A stretch of DNA of 64,000 nucleotides, taken from contig AP017959.1 of NCBI GenBank assembly GCA_002356215.1, positions 1,116,001 through 1,180,000 on the forward strand, written 5' to 3'. The position numbers were made by a program, and so were the translations under genes. Below the pieces are notes generated by a model. It was not told the origin of the DNA. It did not search any database and saw only the letters and a list, made by a program, of their open reading frames with translations. Position 1 is the stretch's first letter, and each line of letters begins with the position of its first letter. This DNA comes from [Synechococcus] sp. NIES-970. Lineage in GTDB: Bacteria; Cyanobacteriota; Cyanobacteriia; Cyanobacteriales; MRBY01. This document shows, in pieces, positions 53,892 to 62,700 of the stretch.

Positions 53892-54719
53892 GTGAGAATT
53901 GCGATTATCGGTTGCGGCTACGTGGGCCGGGCGATCGCCCGACAATGGACAAAGGCAGGTCATCAGGTGAGCGTCACCACCACCACCCCAGAAAAAGTAG
54001 CCCAGTTGGCGGATCTTGCCCACCAGGTGAAGGTGCTCAAGGGCGACCAACCGGAAGCGCTCCAGGAACTCTGTGAAGGCCAAGATGTGATTCTCTTAGC
54101 CGTCGGCTCAAAGGGGCGCACTACAGAAAATTACCGTTTGGCTTATCTGAAAACTGCTCAAAATCTCGTCCAAGTCCTCGCCCATAATGACACCGTTAAG
54201 CAGGTGATCTACACCAGTAGCTATGCGATCGTCGGTAACCATGATGGCGCTTGGGTTGATGAAACGACCCTCGACAAGCCGCCCCATATTTTTGCGGAAA
54301 TTCTTCTGGAAACAGAACAGGTCTTGCAGGCGATCGCCACTGATTTACGCCGGGTATGTATCCTCCGTTTGGGGGGGATTTATGGGCCAGGGCGAGAAAT
54401 CAAGAAAATTTTTCAACGGGCCATGGGTCAAGTGCGCCCCGGCAATGGCAGCGAATATGGCAACTGGATTCACTTAGAAGATATTGTGGCGGCCCTTGAA
54501 TTCGCCCAAGCGAAACAGTTGGACGGCCTCTTTAACCTCGTTTGCGATGAACCCCTGCCCCGGCGAGAATTATTGGCTCGCCTCGCGGCAAAATATGATT
54601 TACCTCCAGTGATCTGGGATCCTAGCCAACCTTCAGAGCGCCCCATGAATGTGCGGGTCTCGAACCGAAAGCTAAAAGATCTCGGTTTTGTCTGTCGTTA
54701 TCCCACCATTGAAGTTTAG
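53892..54719 (+). CDS. Atypical NAD(P)-dependent epimerase/dehydratase (SDR)
   Basis: A 275-residue Rossmann-fold protein starting at GTG 53892, with a GGAGGG-like site at 53876-53882. The nucleotide-binding loop is IIGCGYVGRAIARQW near 5-19. The extended-SDR segments YTSSYAIVGNHDG and LRLGGIYGPGREIK follow, but a clear YxxxK catalytic pair is not visible, so it may be an atypical SDR. The substrate is unknown. The EI24 gene is 43 bp downstream on the same strand. Confidence 0.83.
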   Translation: MRIAIIGCGYVGRAIARQWTKAGHQVSVTTTTPEKVAQLADLAHQVKVLKGDQPEALQELCEGQDVILLAVGSKGRTTENYRLAYLKTAQNLVQVLAHNDTVKQVIYTSSYAIVGNHDGAWVDETTLDKPPHIFAEILLETEQVLQAIATDLRRVCILRLGGIYGPGREIKKIFQRAMGQVRPGNGSEYGNWIHLEDIVAALEFAQAKQLDGLFNLVCDEPLPRRELLARLAAKYDLPPVIWDPSQPSERPMNVRVSNRKLKDLGFVCRYPTIEV

Positions 54720-54762
54720 GGACTGTTAAAACCTGTAGGCGATCGCCTCAAGGAAATGCACT

Positions 54763-55581
54763 ATGGCCATTGATTTTGTGCGGGGCGCCAGTTACCCCTT
54801 CCGGGCGGTGAGATTCCTCTCCCAGCATCCCCGGCTCTGGCAATATCTAGCGATCCCTCTGGGGTTGAATATCGTGATCGGCGGCCTCCTCTATTTTTTC
54901 TCCCTCCGCTGGGCTTGGGGTCAGGCGATCGCCAGTTATCGTTGGATCAATAGCGGCCTCACAAACCTCATTGATCGTCTCCCGGACTGGCTGCAATGGC
55001 TGGACTATGGTGCGAATGTGGCAGCGATTGGCGTTGGCTTTATTTTGATTACCGCCATTTTTATTGCCGTGGGGCTCATTCTTGTGCAGTTTGGCGTTGT
55101 TTTGGGGGCGCCTTGGTATGGCCAACTGTCAGAGCACATCGAAAAGCTGCGCACCAATCGCCTCGAAATCGTTGAAGTCGGCTTTTTCCGGGATATTGGC
55201 CGGGCAATTTTATTTGAACTCAAAAAGCTCATCTTGGTTTTGACCCTATCGCCATTCTTGTTTGGGGTAAATTTTCTGCCTGGCATCGGCAGTATTTTGT
55301 CTTCCTTTGGCGGGCTGACCCTGAGCATCACAATTATCTGTCTTGATTTTTTTGATGCACCCCTAGAGCGACGACGGCTGAGTTTTCGGCAAAAATTGCA
55401 CCAGGTCTATCGGGCCTTGCCGGGCAGTGCGGGGTTTGGCCTCATGTGTTTGGGTTTAGTTAGCTTTCCTTTATTAAATTTGCTGACTATCCCTATCTGT
55501 GTGGCATCGGGAACGCTTTTTGTGTGCGATCGCCTGCTTTCTCAAGCAAATCTTGCTATTAATCCTGATGAAAGTCAGTAG
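54763..55581 (+). CDS. EI24 domain membrane protein (CysZ-like)
   Basis: A 272-residue membrane protein of the EI24 / CysZ family with four to six hydrophobic segments (about 25-45, 83-120, 150-170, 180-200, 225-255). CysZ is a sulfate-uptake protein in some bacteria; the cyanobacterial members are not well characterised. The start ATG at 54763 is clear. It is the last gene before the AT-rich accessory island, so the boundary lies between 55582 and 55757. Confidence 0.78.
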   Translation: MAIDFVRGASYPFRAVRFLSQHPRLWQYLAIPLGLNIVIGGLLYFFSLRWAWGQAIASYRWINSGLTNLIDRLPDWLQWLDYGANVAAIGVGFILITAIFIAVGLILVQFGVVLGAPWYGQLSEHIEKLRTNRLEIVEVGFFRDIGRAILFELKKLILVLTLSPFLFGVNFLPGIGSILSSFGGLTLSITIICLDFFDAPLERRRLSFRQKLHQVYRALPGSAGFGLMCLGLVSFPLLNLLTIPICVASGTLFVCDRLLSQANLAINPDESQ

Positions 55582-55757
55582 TTTATTTTTTCAAAAGTAG
55601 TCTTGATAATTTTGCAATAGTTAAAATGCAGAACGTTAGCCTGATATTTTGCCTAAATATAAAAATCAACTGGCTGAGGCGATCGCCTTCATTTTTTTCA
55701 TCACAAATAGGATGTATTAACGTAGTGTAATGCCTCAATCGCAACTGTATCTAAAGG

Positions 55758-56516
55758 TTATACGTCTTCCATATATTCTTTTGCGACAGAGCGAATACAA
55801 AAGCTTGTAAATTCTCGTAAATTACCTAGAGGAACCATCGGAACGGGAGAAATGACCCCGTTTTTATCTGAGGAGCTAATTTGTGGAATTATAGATCCTC
55901 CATATGATTTTGACGATAATTGTTTACCTACATGTAGATATTTAGAACGGAATTCATATAATTCTGAAACCATATTTCTTGCTGGTTCACCACAATATTT
56001 ATGTATCAGATCTTTAACACGTGAAGATATCTTATATTGGGTCTGTCCACATACTTTACACGTCTCTGAATTCGGCGCATCTATAAGAGATAAAACCTCT
56101 AAGCTTGACAAATATCTCACAACAGCAGTTTCGTGATAATTTTTGGAGGCTTGTAACCAAATTTCTCCTTGTTCTTCAGCGTAGCAAGCTGAATGAAAAT
56201 GCTGACATGCAGATAGTAAATATCTAAAATTCTGATTACAGTTATTAGACAAAAAATATTTAATAATTGTTTGAAACAAAGATGTTATGACTAACTTTTC
56301 GTTGACAATAGGGTGATCATCTATCCAATCAGAAGAGATTAGATCTTCATGATTATTGAGAATCTTTAGTTCAGGTAAATCTTCAATGATTTCAGGCTCT
56401 TTAGACTCAAAATATAAATTGGCAAAAGAAGATAATATATCAATGATAACATAACTCCTTTTTTTGAATTCTGATTTGGCATCAAGAGAATCAAATGCTT
56501 CTACAGACAATACCAA
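55758..56516 (-). CDS. HEPN-type protein, C-terminal part of a split gene
   Basis: This frame has 252 residues and no ATG near its start: only TTG codons (56516, 56510) could serve. It carries a CxxC (CKVCG, near 153-157) and, near 184-196, ELYEFRSKYLHVG, which has the R-x4-H motif of HEPN ribonuclease/effector domains and resembles Apea-type HEPN proteins. It overlaps the preceding frame by 16 bp. The frame stays open upstream to 56537, where an A8 run lies. With one more A, both frames fuse into one protein of about 400 residues. So it is either the 3' part of a frameshifted gene, a product of slippage, or a coupled second gene. Base composition is AT-rich, unlike the neighbours. Confidence 0.65.
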   Translation of the reverse strand: MVLSVEAFDSLDAKSEFKKRSYVIIDILSSFANLYFESKEPEIIEDLPELKILNNHEDLISSDWIDDHPIVNEKLVITSLFQTIIKYFLSNNCNQNFRYLLSACQHFHSACYAEEQGEIWLQASKNYHETAVVRYLSSLEVLSLIDAPNSETCKVCGQTQYKISSRVKDLIHKYCGEPARNMVSELYEFRSKYLHVGKQLSSKSYGGSIIPQISSSDKNGVISPVPMVPLGNLREFTSFCIRSVAKEYMEDV

Positions 56517-56959
56517 ATCATTTGAAGGATATTTTTTTTACTGTCAGTTATGTAGAAAATTGGTTCAATTTTATTTGCATAAAAAGACCGACCGTAAGCA
56601 TGAGGATATCTAAAATTTGACTTCACCCAAAAAGAGCTTATTTTGGATTTTTCTGCTTTGCGTAGACACTCTTTAAGTTTTAATAGATATTTATTTTCAA
56701 GGTTATAAATATTTTCAATTAATACACCTGTTATGATCTTACGTGTTTTATATGTCACACCAACTTTCAATGTATTTCCCAATCCGATATCTGGATATCC
56801 AAACCAAATTATTTTGTTTTTTCCATCTCTCCTGGGAGAAAACTGCCACTGAAGCTTGCCAAATTCTTTTCTGATTTCCGCCCAAAAAGCTCGAAGTAAA
56901 ATATTGCTTTCTAATTCACTCTTAGGATTTTTGCTGAGTTGTATATGCATAAATTCCAT
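56501..56959 (-). CDS. N-terminal part of the split HEPN gene
   Basis: With ATG 56959 (MEFMHIQLSKNPK) this frame has 152 residues; ATG 56950 is an alternative. It reads as a real protein, with WQFSPRRDGKNKIIWFGYP near 42-60 and SSFWVKSNFRYPHAYGRSF near 111-129, but I do not recognise the domain. The frame runs into the A8 tract at 56532-56539 and then ends after a short tail (NILQMIWYCL) that looks out of context. It probably forms the N-terminal domain of the downstream HEPN gene. A 19-bp palindrome sits about 57 bp upstream. AT-rich, without HIP1 sites. Confidence 0.6.
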   Translation of the reverse strand: MEFMHIQLSKNPKSELESNILLRAFWAEIRKEFGKLQWQFSPRRDGKNKIIWFGYPDIGLGNTLKVGVTYKTRKIITGVLIENIYNLENKYLLKLKECLRKAEKSKISSFWVKSNFRYPHAYGRSFYANKIEPIFYITDSKKNILQMIWYCL

Positions 56960-57015
56960 GCCCAAAAAATAAAATCACACCTTTGAAATCATCAAAAATC
57001 TTAAATTATTCCTTA

Positions 57016-57034
57016 TATTTCTTCAGAAGAAATA
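57016..57034. promoter_or_regulatory. 19-bp perfect palindrome upstream of the HEPN gene
   Basis: TATTTCTTC-A-GAAGAAATA is a 9+1+9 perfect palindrome, about 57 bp upstream of the ATG at 56959. Its position suits an operator near the promoter. A T-tract does not follow, so a terminator for brnA is less likely. The remaining 56960-57147 interval is AT-rich with no gene. Confidence 0.5.
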
Positions 57035-57147
57035 ATCTTATTTTTGGAGTTGATTGTATTTATGTAATGAGCTTAGAGTTTTGACGCTAGACATTTTTTA
57101 TTACATGACATGATTCGAGAAACCATGGTAGTTGATTTCTACAAAAT

Positions 57148-57393
57148 TCATGAATTTTCTGGTGTATTTAACATTTGATCATGTAATTTCAAGGAATTTT
57201 GCTGAACCAGGCGCATTAATAAACGTAATCCTTCATTAACAGCACTTGAGTCAGGAAAAAGTTTAGCGACATCAGGTTCTAAATTGACCGTAACGGTCGG
57301 TTGTTTTCTTCCCTGTCCACGAGCCACAACGGTCATATTGGTAAAATCATATTCAGGACGTAAGTCGTCATCCATTTCAGAGGTCTGATTCAT
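57148..57393 (-). CDS. brnA: BrnA-like antitoxin
   Basis: With the ATG at 57393 (MNQTSEMDDDLRPEYDF) this is an 81-residue protein. The C-terminal half (VTVNLEPDVAKLFPDSSAV, then a helix NEGLRLLMRLVQ) fits a ribbon-helix-helix antitoxin fold as in BrnA, and the N-terminal part would wrap the toxin. It overlaps the BrnT gene by 17 bp, with the toxin gene first, the usual BrnTA order. It should neutralise the toxin and, with it, repress the operon at the inverted repeat upstream. Confidence 0.8.
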   Translation of the reverse strand: MNQTSEMDDDLRPEYDFTNMTVVARGQGRKQPTVTVNLEPDVAKLFPDSSAVNEGLRLLMRLVQQNSLKLHDQMLNTPENS

Positions 57394-57652
57394 AAGCCTT
57401 TCGTTCTTTACTGGTTGCCAGGCGGGCGCTGATGAGACGTGTAATATTTTCTCGTTCTGTATAAGCAACAACAAGCAACCTAGCCCTGGCTGATTCTCCC
57501 ATTATAATAAATCGTTTTTCGTTGATTGAGTGGTCTATATCTTCAAAGATTAAAAATAAAGGATCGTCAAAGACAGAGGTTGCTTCATCAAAAGAGACTT
57601 GATGCTTCTCTAGGTTGATTTTGGCTTTATTTTCATCCCAATCGAACAACAT
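57377..57652 (-). CDS. brnT: BrnT family toxin
   Basis: BrnT is a RelE-fold ribonuclease toxin that inhibits translation. The 91-residue protein has the family pattern LFDWDENKAKINLEKHQVSF at 2-21, EATSVFDDPLFLIFED near 23-38, and the conserved RLLVVAYTERENITRLISA near 59-77 followed by TSKERKAYE. Length is typical (~90). The antitoxin gene follows with 17 bp overlap. A 20-bp inverted-repeat operator candidate sits 13 bp before its start. Confidence 0.9.
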   Translation of the reverse strand: MLFDWDENKAKINLEKHQVSFDEATSVFDDPLFLIFEDIDHSINEKRFIIMGESARARLLVVAYTERENITRLISARLATSKERKAYESDL

Positions 57653-57665
57653 GGACGAGATCTAA

Positions 57666-57685
57666 AATAATTGATTCTAATTATT
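57666..57685. promoter_or_regulatory. Inverted repeat, candidate BrnTA operator
   Basis: AATAATT (57666-57672) and AATTATT (57679-57685) are perfect inverse copies with a 6-base spacer, 13 bp upstream of the brnT start codon. BrnA is known to autorepress its operon by binding an inverted repeat, so this is the natural candidate. The T/A-only arms are common in AT-rich DNA, so chance is possible. Confidence 0.4.
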
Positions 57686-57737
57686 GTAGGTGATCGCCCT
57701 CCCACCTCATAGTAGAAGGACGATATACTTTTATGAA

Positions 57738-60700
57738 TTAATCAACCCCTTCAATGGGAGCAAAACCTTGTCTTTGAACATTTTCTGTTACATGACGTGG
57801 TTCGAGGAATTGTAATAAATAATCAGGTCCCCCAGCCTTGGAGCCAACACCCGACATCTTGAAGCCACCAAACGGTTGACGCGAAACGATCGCCCCCGTA
57901 ATCCCACGATTAATGTAGAGATTACCGACTTCAAAATCCTCCGTTGCCATGTCAATATGTTTGGGAGTTCGTGAATAAATGCCACCCGTTAAAGCATAAT
58001 CTGTGCCATTCGCAACCGCTAATGCTTCCTCAAAAGTTTTCACTTTAATCACTGCTAAAACAGGACCAAAAATTTCCTCTTGGGCAATAATATGATCCGC
58101 TTTTACTTCGGTGAAAATAGTGGGAGAAACATAGAAACCGTTATCTGGAACTGCTGTTTCAAAGGCAACTTTTGATTGTTCCTTTGCCTTGAGAATATAA
58201 TCCTTGATTTTCGCTTGGGCAGAGCCATCAATCACTGGTCCCATTTTGACGCTGGGATGATCAGTTTCACCGACTTTAATCGATTTCACCGCCTCCACCA
58301 AACGATCCACAAAAGTATCGTGAACGCTGTCCATCACAATGACCCGTGAACAGGCAGAACATTTTTGACCGCTATAACCAAAGGCTGAATGTAGTACACC
58401 TGCAACAGCTTGATCGAGGTCGGCACTGGCATCGACGATGATGGCATTTTTGCCGCCCATTTCGGCAATGACGCGCTTCAAATGTTTTTGACCCGGTTGC
58501 ACGATCGCCGCATTGGCGTAGATATTACAGCCCACCTCGCGGGAACCGGTGAAGGCAATTAGGTGGACATCGGGATGTTTGACCATCGCCGCGCCCACGG
58601 TGGAGCCACGCCCCGGCACAAACTGAAACACGCCCTTGGGAATACCCGCTTCCACAAGGATTTCGGCGATTTTTGCCCCGATCACACTCGAAGTTTCGGC
58701 GGGCTTGAGCAGCGTACAGTTACCCGTGACCAGTGCCGCGACAGTCATCCCAGTGGCGATCGCAAAGGGGAAATTCCACGGAGAAATCACCAGCGTAATG
58801 CCTCGCGGTTGGTAGAAATAACGGTTTGTTTCGCCTGCAACATCGTACTTTTTAAAGCCGCGCACCTGCGACAAATCATCGGCTTTCACGGTGTAGCCAT
58901 TGTGCAAACGCTCCATTTCGTCGGCATAATAACGACAAAAATCGATCGCCTCGGACACTTCAGGATCCGCCTCCCGCAAAACTTTGCCCGTTTCCAGACA
59001 AATCCACGCATTCAACTCATGGCGACGGGCTTCCATCAAATCGCCAGCTTTACGGAGCATATTGGCGCGTTCCGACACAGGCGTTTTCTTCCATGCGGGA
59101 AAGGCAGCCTTAGCGGCGGCGATCGCCTCCATGCCTTGCGCTTCGGAAATCAGCCCGACCTTACCGATTAATTCAGTCGAGCGGGACGGATTCACCGACT
59201 CAATAAAATTCTCCGGTTGCACATATTCGCCATTAATCAGCGGCAGATAGGTTTTGCCCAATTCTTCCTTAACGCGCATCAACGCATATTTACCCTTGTC
59301 GCGCAGGTCGGGGTCGGCATAATCAGTGTTTGGCGCAGCTTTAAAAGTGATCGGACTGACGGCGATATCATGAATAGTTGCGTCTAAATTACCTTGGGGT
59401 GGTGCAATCAATTCTTCAATTGGTCTTTCTTCCAGATTTTGCCGTAAAAAAGAGCTATTTGCCGTATTTTCCAGCAAACGCCGAATCAGATACGCCATCC
59501 CCGGCAGAATTTTACCGTAGGGACAATAGACCCGCACGCGATGCCCCTGTTGCACCAGCGCCTTCGCCAATTGGTCGCCCATGCCGTACAACACCTGACA
59601 TTCAAAGCGACGACGGGGAATTTTCAACTCGGTGGCGATCGCACAGGCTAGAGCCTGAGTCCGCACATTATGACTGGCGATCGCAGCATACAAATACTCG
59701 TGATTTTCCAAGAGCAACTGCACCATCCGCTCATAATTGATATCTGTTGCGCCTTTTTCATTAAATACGGGCTGTTCCCAGTGATTCTGCAAAGCAGTAA
59801 TGGTTTCTTGATCCCAGTACGCCCCCTTCACCAGACGCACCGTGACAGGCGTACCCCGTTTTTTCGCCCATTCAATCAAATTTTCCAGATCAGCGTAGGA
59901 ATCCCGCAGATAGCCCTGCAACGTCATGCCGATATCACTGCGCGTCTTAAATTCTTCCTCCAGCAGCACCTCTTTCAAAATCGCCAGCGTCAGGGTTTTG
60001 TAGCTGTAATGCTCCATGTCAAAATGCACCGCGACGCCCAATTCCTTCGCCTGCCGCAACAACAAGCGCACCCGATCTGCTACTGCTTCTTTACTACCCA
60101 CCGGATCGAGGGGGTCAAACTGGGAATAAAACGCCGTCAACTTCACCGAAACTTGCACCTTGGGCAGATCCTCGCCATCCGCCTGATCAATCTGGGGCAC
60201 CATTGACCAATGTTTTGCCTCTACCGCTAAATCTGTCATTAGATCAAGGTAGGTCTGCTGATATTGCGCCGCTTCGGATTCTGTGATCACCGCTTCACCG
60301 AGCAGATCAATCGTAAAACCCATCTTCTCTTTACGGAGTTTTTCGATGGTTTTGAGTACTTGTTTGGTATTTTCGCCAGAGATATATTTAAATGCTAGAG
60401 TTTCCACCGCTTTACTAATGGTTGCTGCAGCAAGCTGGGCTGGCGGTGAATTGGACTCCGTAAAATTGAGAATATTTTTGAGTGTAGTGGGCAGTTCAAC
60501 GGAGGATTCGCCTAGATACTGTTGGAGATGTTGGGCGATCGCCGTATTATCGGGCAGCGCAGGCAACGCATCAATGAACCGGAACAGCTGCACCCGTAAA
60601 TGGGGATTACCCATCGTCCAACCGAGCAATTTATCATCTAGGCGCATTTGATCCTGTAATTTCGCCAAAAATGATCGTTTTTCCCGTGTTGCTGAGATTA

Positions 60701-60752
60701 ACTCCCTGGCGATCGCCTGAGTTTTTGATTCGTAACTGCGTTGAGCATCCAT
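57738..60752 (-). CDS. putA: Bifunctional proline dehydrogenase / P5C dehydrogenase
   Basis: PutA oxidises proline to glutamate in two steps. With ATG 60752 (MDAQRSYESK) it has 1,004 residues. The FAD proline dehydrogenase barrel covers about 120-480 (VSVKLTAFYSQFDP, VHFDMEHYSYKTL, RLVKGAYWDQE, HNVRTQAL). The NAD aldehyde dehydrogenase covers about 515-985, with general-base Glu in VIAEMGGKNAIIVDA, the catalytic Cys in GYSGQKCSACSRVIV and QEEIFGPVLAVI near the end. No N-terminal RHH DNA-binding domain is present, so this minimal PutA is not self-regulating. Single-gene unit. The 450 bp upstream hold nothing I can support. Confidence 0.96.
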   Translation of the reverse strand: MDAQRSYESKTQAIARELISATREKRSFLAKLQDQMRLDDKLLGWTMGNPHLRVQLFRFIDALPALPDNTAIAQHLQQYLGESSVELPTTLKNILNFTESNSPPAQLAAATISKAVETLAFKYISGENTKQVLKTIEKLRKEKMGFTIDLLGEAVITESEAAQYQQTYLDLMTDLAVEAKHWSMVPQIDQADGEDLPKVQVSVKLTAFYSQFDPLDPVGSKEAVADRVRLLLRQAKELGVAVHFDMEHYSYKTLTLAILKEVLLEEEFKTRSDIGMTLQGYLRDSYADLENLIEWAKKRGTPVTVRLVKGAYWDQETITALQNHWEQPVFNEKGATDINYERMVQLLLENHEYLYAAIASHNVRTQALACAIATELKIPRRRFECQVLYGMGDQLAKALVQQGHRVRVYCPYGKILPGMAYLIRRLLENTANSSFLRQNLEERPIEELIAPPQGNLDATIHDIAVSPITFKAAPNTDYADPDLRDKGKYALMRVKEELGKTYLPLINGEYVQPENFIESVNPSRSTELIGKVGLISEAQGMEAIAAAKAAFPAWKKTPVSERANMLRKAGDLMEARRHELNAWICLETGKVLREADPEVSEAIDFCRYYADEMERLHNGYTVKADDLSQVRGFKKYDVAGETNRYFYQPRGITLVISPWNFPFAIATGMTVAALVTGNCTLLKPAETSSVIGAKIAEILVEAGIPKGVFQFVPGRGSTVGAAMVKHPDVHLIAFTGSREVGCNIYANAAIVQPGQKHLKRVIAEMGGKNAIIVDASADLDQAVAGVLHSAFGYSGQKCSACSRVIVMDSVHDTFVDRLVEAVKSIKVGETDHPSVKMGPVIDGSAQAKIKDYILKAKEQSKVAFETAVPDNGFYVSPTIFTEVKADHIIAQEEIFGPVLAVIKVKTFEEALAVANGTDYALTGGIYSRTPKHIDMATEDFEVGNLYINRGITGAIVSRQPFGGFKMSGVGSKAGGPDYLLQFLEPRHVTENVQRQGFAPIEGVD

Positions 60753-61202
60753 AATCACGGCTTCGCTGTCCTAAAGGTGAGTCTGACATTTCATTTTAAG
60801 AAATTGCCCTAGCCGTAATTCTTTTGTTTGTCAGCATTTCAGTACTTAGTGAAGCAAAAAGAACAATTTGCGATCATCTAAATTAAAAGTTTTTCAAAAA
60901 ATATCCCTCACAGGAGCATCGTCGAGGTACTGAATATATATGCGCTTAGAAACTGGGTATTAGAGTAAGCATCAATAATTTTTAGTAATCTAAAGAACGT
61001 TAAAAGTAGATCTCATTGAGTCATGTTTACAGCGTAAATCGGCAATTTTAAATATAAAAAAGCAATATATCAATGTAAATGATGAGTGTTTGCGATATTT
61101 CAAATAAAGTCTGGACCAAAGAAGTTATCTAATGATCCAGAGATTTATTTGCATAAAAAACCAACTTATCAATTAAAGCCTAAACGTCTGTCATTCATAT
61201 TT
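60753..61202. other. AT-rich intergenic stretch without a gene
   Basis: The interval between putA and queC is AT-rich and carries no HIP1 site and no supported frame. It must hold the putA promoter and the 3' end of the queE-queC transcript. No clear hairpin or riboswitch is visible. Confidence 0.6.
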
Positions 61203-61892
61203 TTAAAAACGATCACTGCTAGCTCCTTTTTGGCTGGTCAACTCTGGATAGCCCGCTTTGATTAGGGCTTCATCCCGGATGCGGCAGGAGTCACACAGAC
61301 CACAGGGATGGTCGCCGCCTTGGTAACAAGACCAGGTTTCAGCAATGGGGACACCGAGTTTAACTGCTTTTTGGATAATTTCTACCTTGGTATCGAGCAC
61401 CAGGGGCGCAACCAGTTGGGGCGCATGGCCTTCGACACCCACCTTAGAAGATAGATCTGCCAATTTCTGGTAGGCAGCGAGGTACTCGGGGCGACAGTCA
61501 GGATAACCGGAATAGTCCACCGCATTGATCCCCAGGTAAATGGCTTCTGCCTGTTTTGCTTCGGCGAGAGATAAGGCGATCGCCAAAAAAACGGTATTCC
61601 GGCCAGGGACATAGGTGGAAGGAATTTCGTCAGTTTGGACACCTGTTTGGGGAATTGCTTGGTTGGCATCAGTCAGGGAAGAACCACCCCAGCGGGATAA
61701 ATTCACATCCATGACGAAATGCTCCGTGATTCCCAGGTGTTCGGCGATGCGCTGGGCGGCGATCAATTCGCGACTGTGTTTTTGCCCATAGCGAAAGGAG
61801 AGGGCAATCACTTCATAGCCATCGGCGATCGCCTGGGCAGCGCTGGTGGCCGAATCTAAACCACCGGAGAGCAGAACAACGGCCCGTTTCAT
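61203..61892 (-). CDS. queC: 7-cyano-7-deazaguanine synthase
   Basis: QueC makes preQ0 from 7-carboxy-7-deazaguanine with ammonia and ATP, in the queuosine tRNA-modification pathway. The 229-residue protein has the ATP-pyrophosphatase loop [13 protein letters not shown] near 7-19, [11 protein letters not shown] near 33-43, and the zinc cysteines in [18 protein letters not shown] near 190-207. The start codon follows the queE stop directly with no gap, so the two genes are translated as one operon. Confidence 0.95.
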   Translation of the reverse strand: MKRAVVLLSGGLDSATSAAQAIADGYEVIALSFRYGQKHSRELIAAQRIAEHLGITEHFVMDVNLSRWGGSSLTDANQAIPQTGVQTDEIPSTYVPGRNTVFLAIALSLAEAKQAEAIYLGINAVDYSGYPDCRPEYLAAYQKLADLSSKVGVEGHAPQLVAPLVLDTKVEIIQKAVKLGVPIAETWSCYQGGDHPCGLCDSCRIRDEALIKAGYPELTSQKGASSDRF

Positions 61893-62549
61893 CTACTGCA
61901 CCCCCAAAAATTTGTGGGTCTGGAGGCCAAGCCGCCATTCGGGGTGAGCCAAGATGTAATCAAAAATCAGACTCTGGCTGGCGGGATTTTCCCATTGGGG
62001 CTGGAGATATTTGGGGACATCAGCCGCAATTTGTGCAGCTTGGGTTTCGGCCCATTGGAAATCTGTGGCTTGATCGATCACAACTTTTAATTCACTGACA
62101 TGGTCATAAACCTCTGGCAGTGGTGCTTTAAAGAGCTTAGGGGAAAGGGTAATCCAGTCAAAATCACCACTGAGGGGATGGGCGCCGGAGGTTTCTAAAT
62201 GCAGGGGGAAACCCATCGCTTTTAAACCCGTGGTGAGGGGGCCAAGATCATGCATTAAAGGTTCACCACCAGTGATCACAATAATTTTGGGTTGCGCTGC
62301 TACCACCTGTTCTTTTAACTGGGCGACGGTAATCTGGGGATGGCGTTTGGGGTTCCAGGAAATTTTTGTGTCGCACCAGGGACAACCCACATCACACCCG
62401 GCAAGGCGAATGAAAAAAGCCGCTGTGCCAAACCAAAAGCCTTCCCCCTGGATCGAATGGAAGGTTTCCACGACGGGATAGGTGACGGCTGCCACATCTA
62501 AAGGATCAACAGAATCAGACAAGGGTCGCGGTGCGGTATGAATGGCCAT
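61893..62549 (-). CDS. queE: 7-carboxy-7-deazaguanine synthase
   Basis: QueE is a radical-SAM enzyme that converts carboxytetrahydropterin to 7-carboxy-7-deazaguanine, the step before QueC. The ATG at 62549 (MAIHTAPRPLSD) gives 218 residues. The cluster-binding cysteines are in AGCDVGCPWCDTKISW near 50-65, and the SAM-binding GGEPLMHD near 94-101 follows. Start region VVETFHSIQGEGFW is typical. It is followed directly by queC. Confidence 0.95.
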   Translation of the reverse strand: MAIHTAPRPLSDSVDPLDVAAVTYPVVETFHSIQGEGFWFGTAAFFIRLAGCDVGCPWCDTKISWNPKRHPQITVAQLKEQVVAAQPKIIVITGGEPLMHDLGPLTTGLKAMGFPLHLETSGAHPLSGDFDWITLSPKLFKAPLPEVYDHVSELKVVIDQATDFQWAETQAAQIAADVPKYLQPQWENPASQSLIFDYILAHPEWRLGLQTHKFLGVQ

Positions 62550-62700
62550 GGCCTTGGGCAACGGAAAATAACACAGGGTTAATACTTTATTCTAAAAGGC
62601 GATCGCCTGTCGCTGGGGCAATGACAAAAAAAGCCCAGAGATCGCCCTAGGAATCAGCTAAAGTAAAGATTTGCCCCCACCCGTCACGTTTACTGCCTCC

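Noticed and set aside
62562-62700. TPP or preQ1 riboswitch upstream of thiE or queE
   Set aside because: I looked for the conserved TPP core (CUGAGA and the paired arms) and a preQ1 aptamer-like stem and saw neither.
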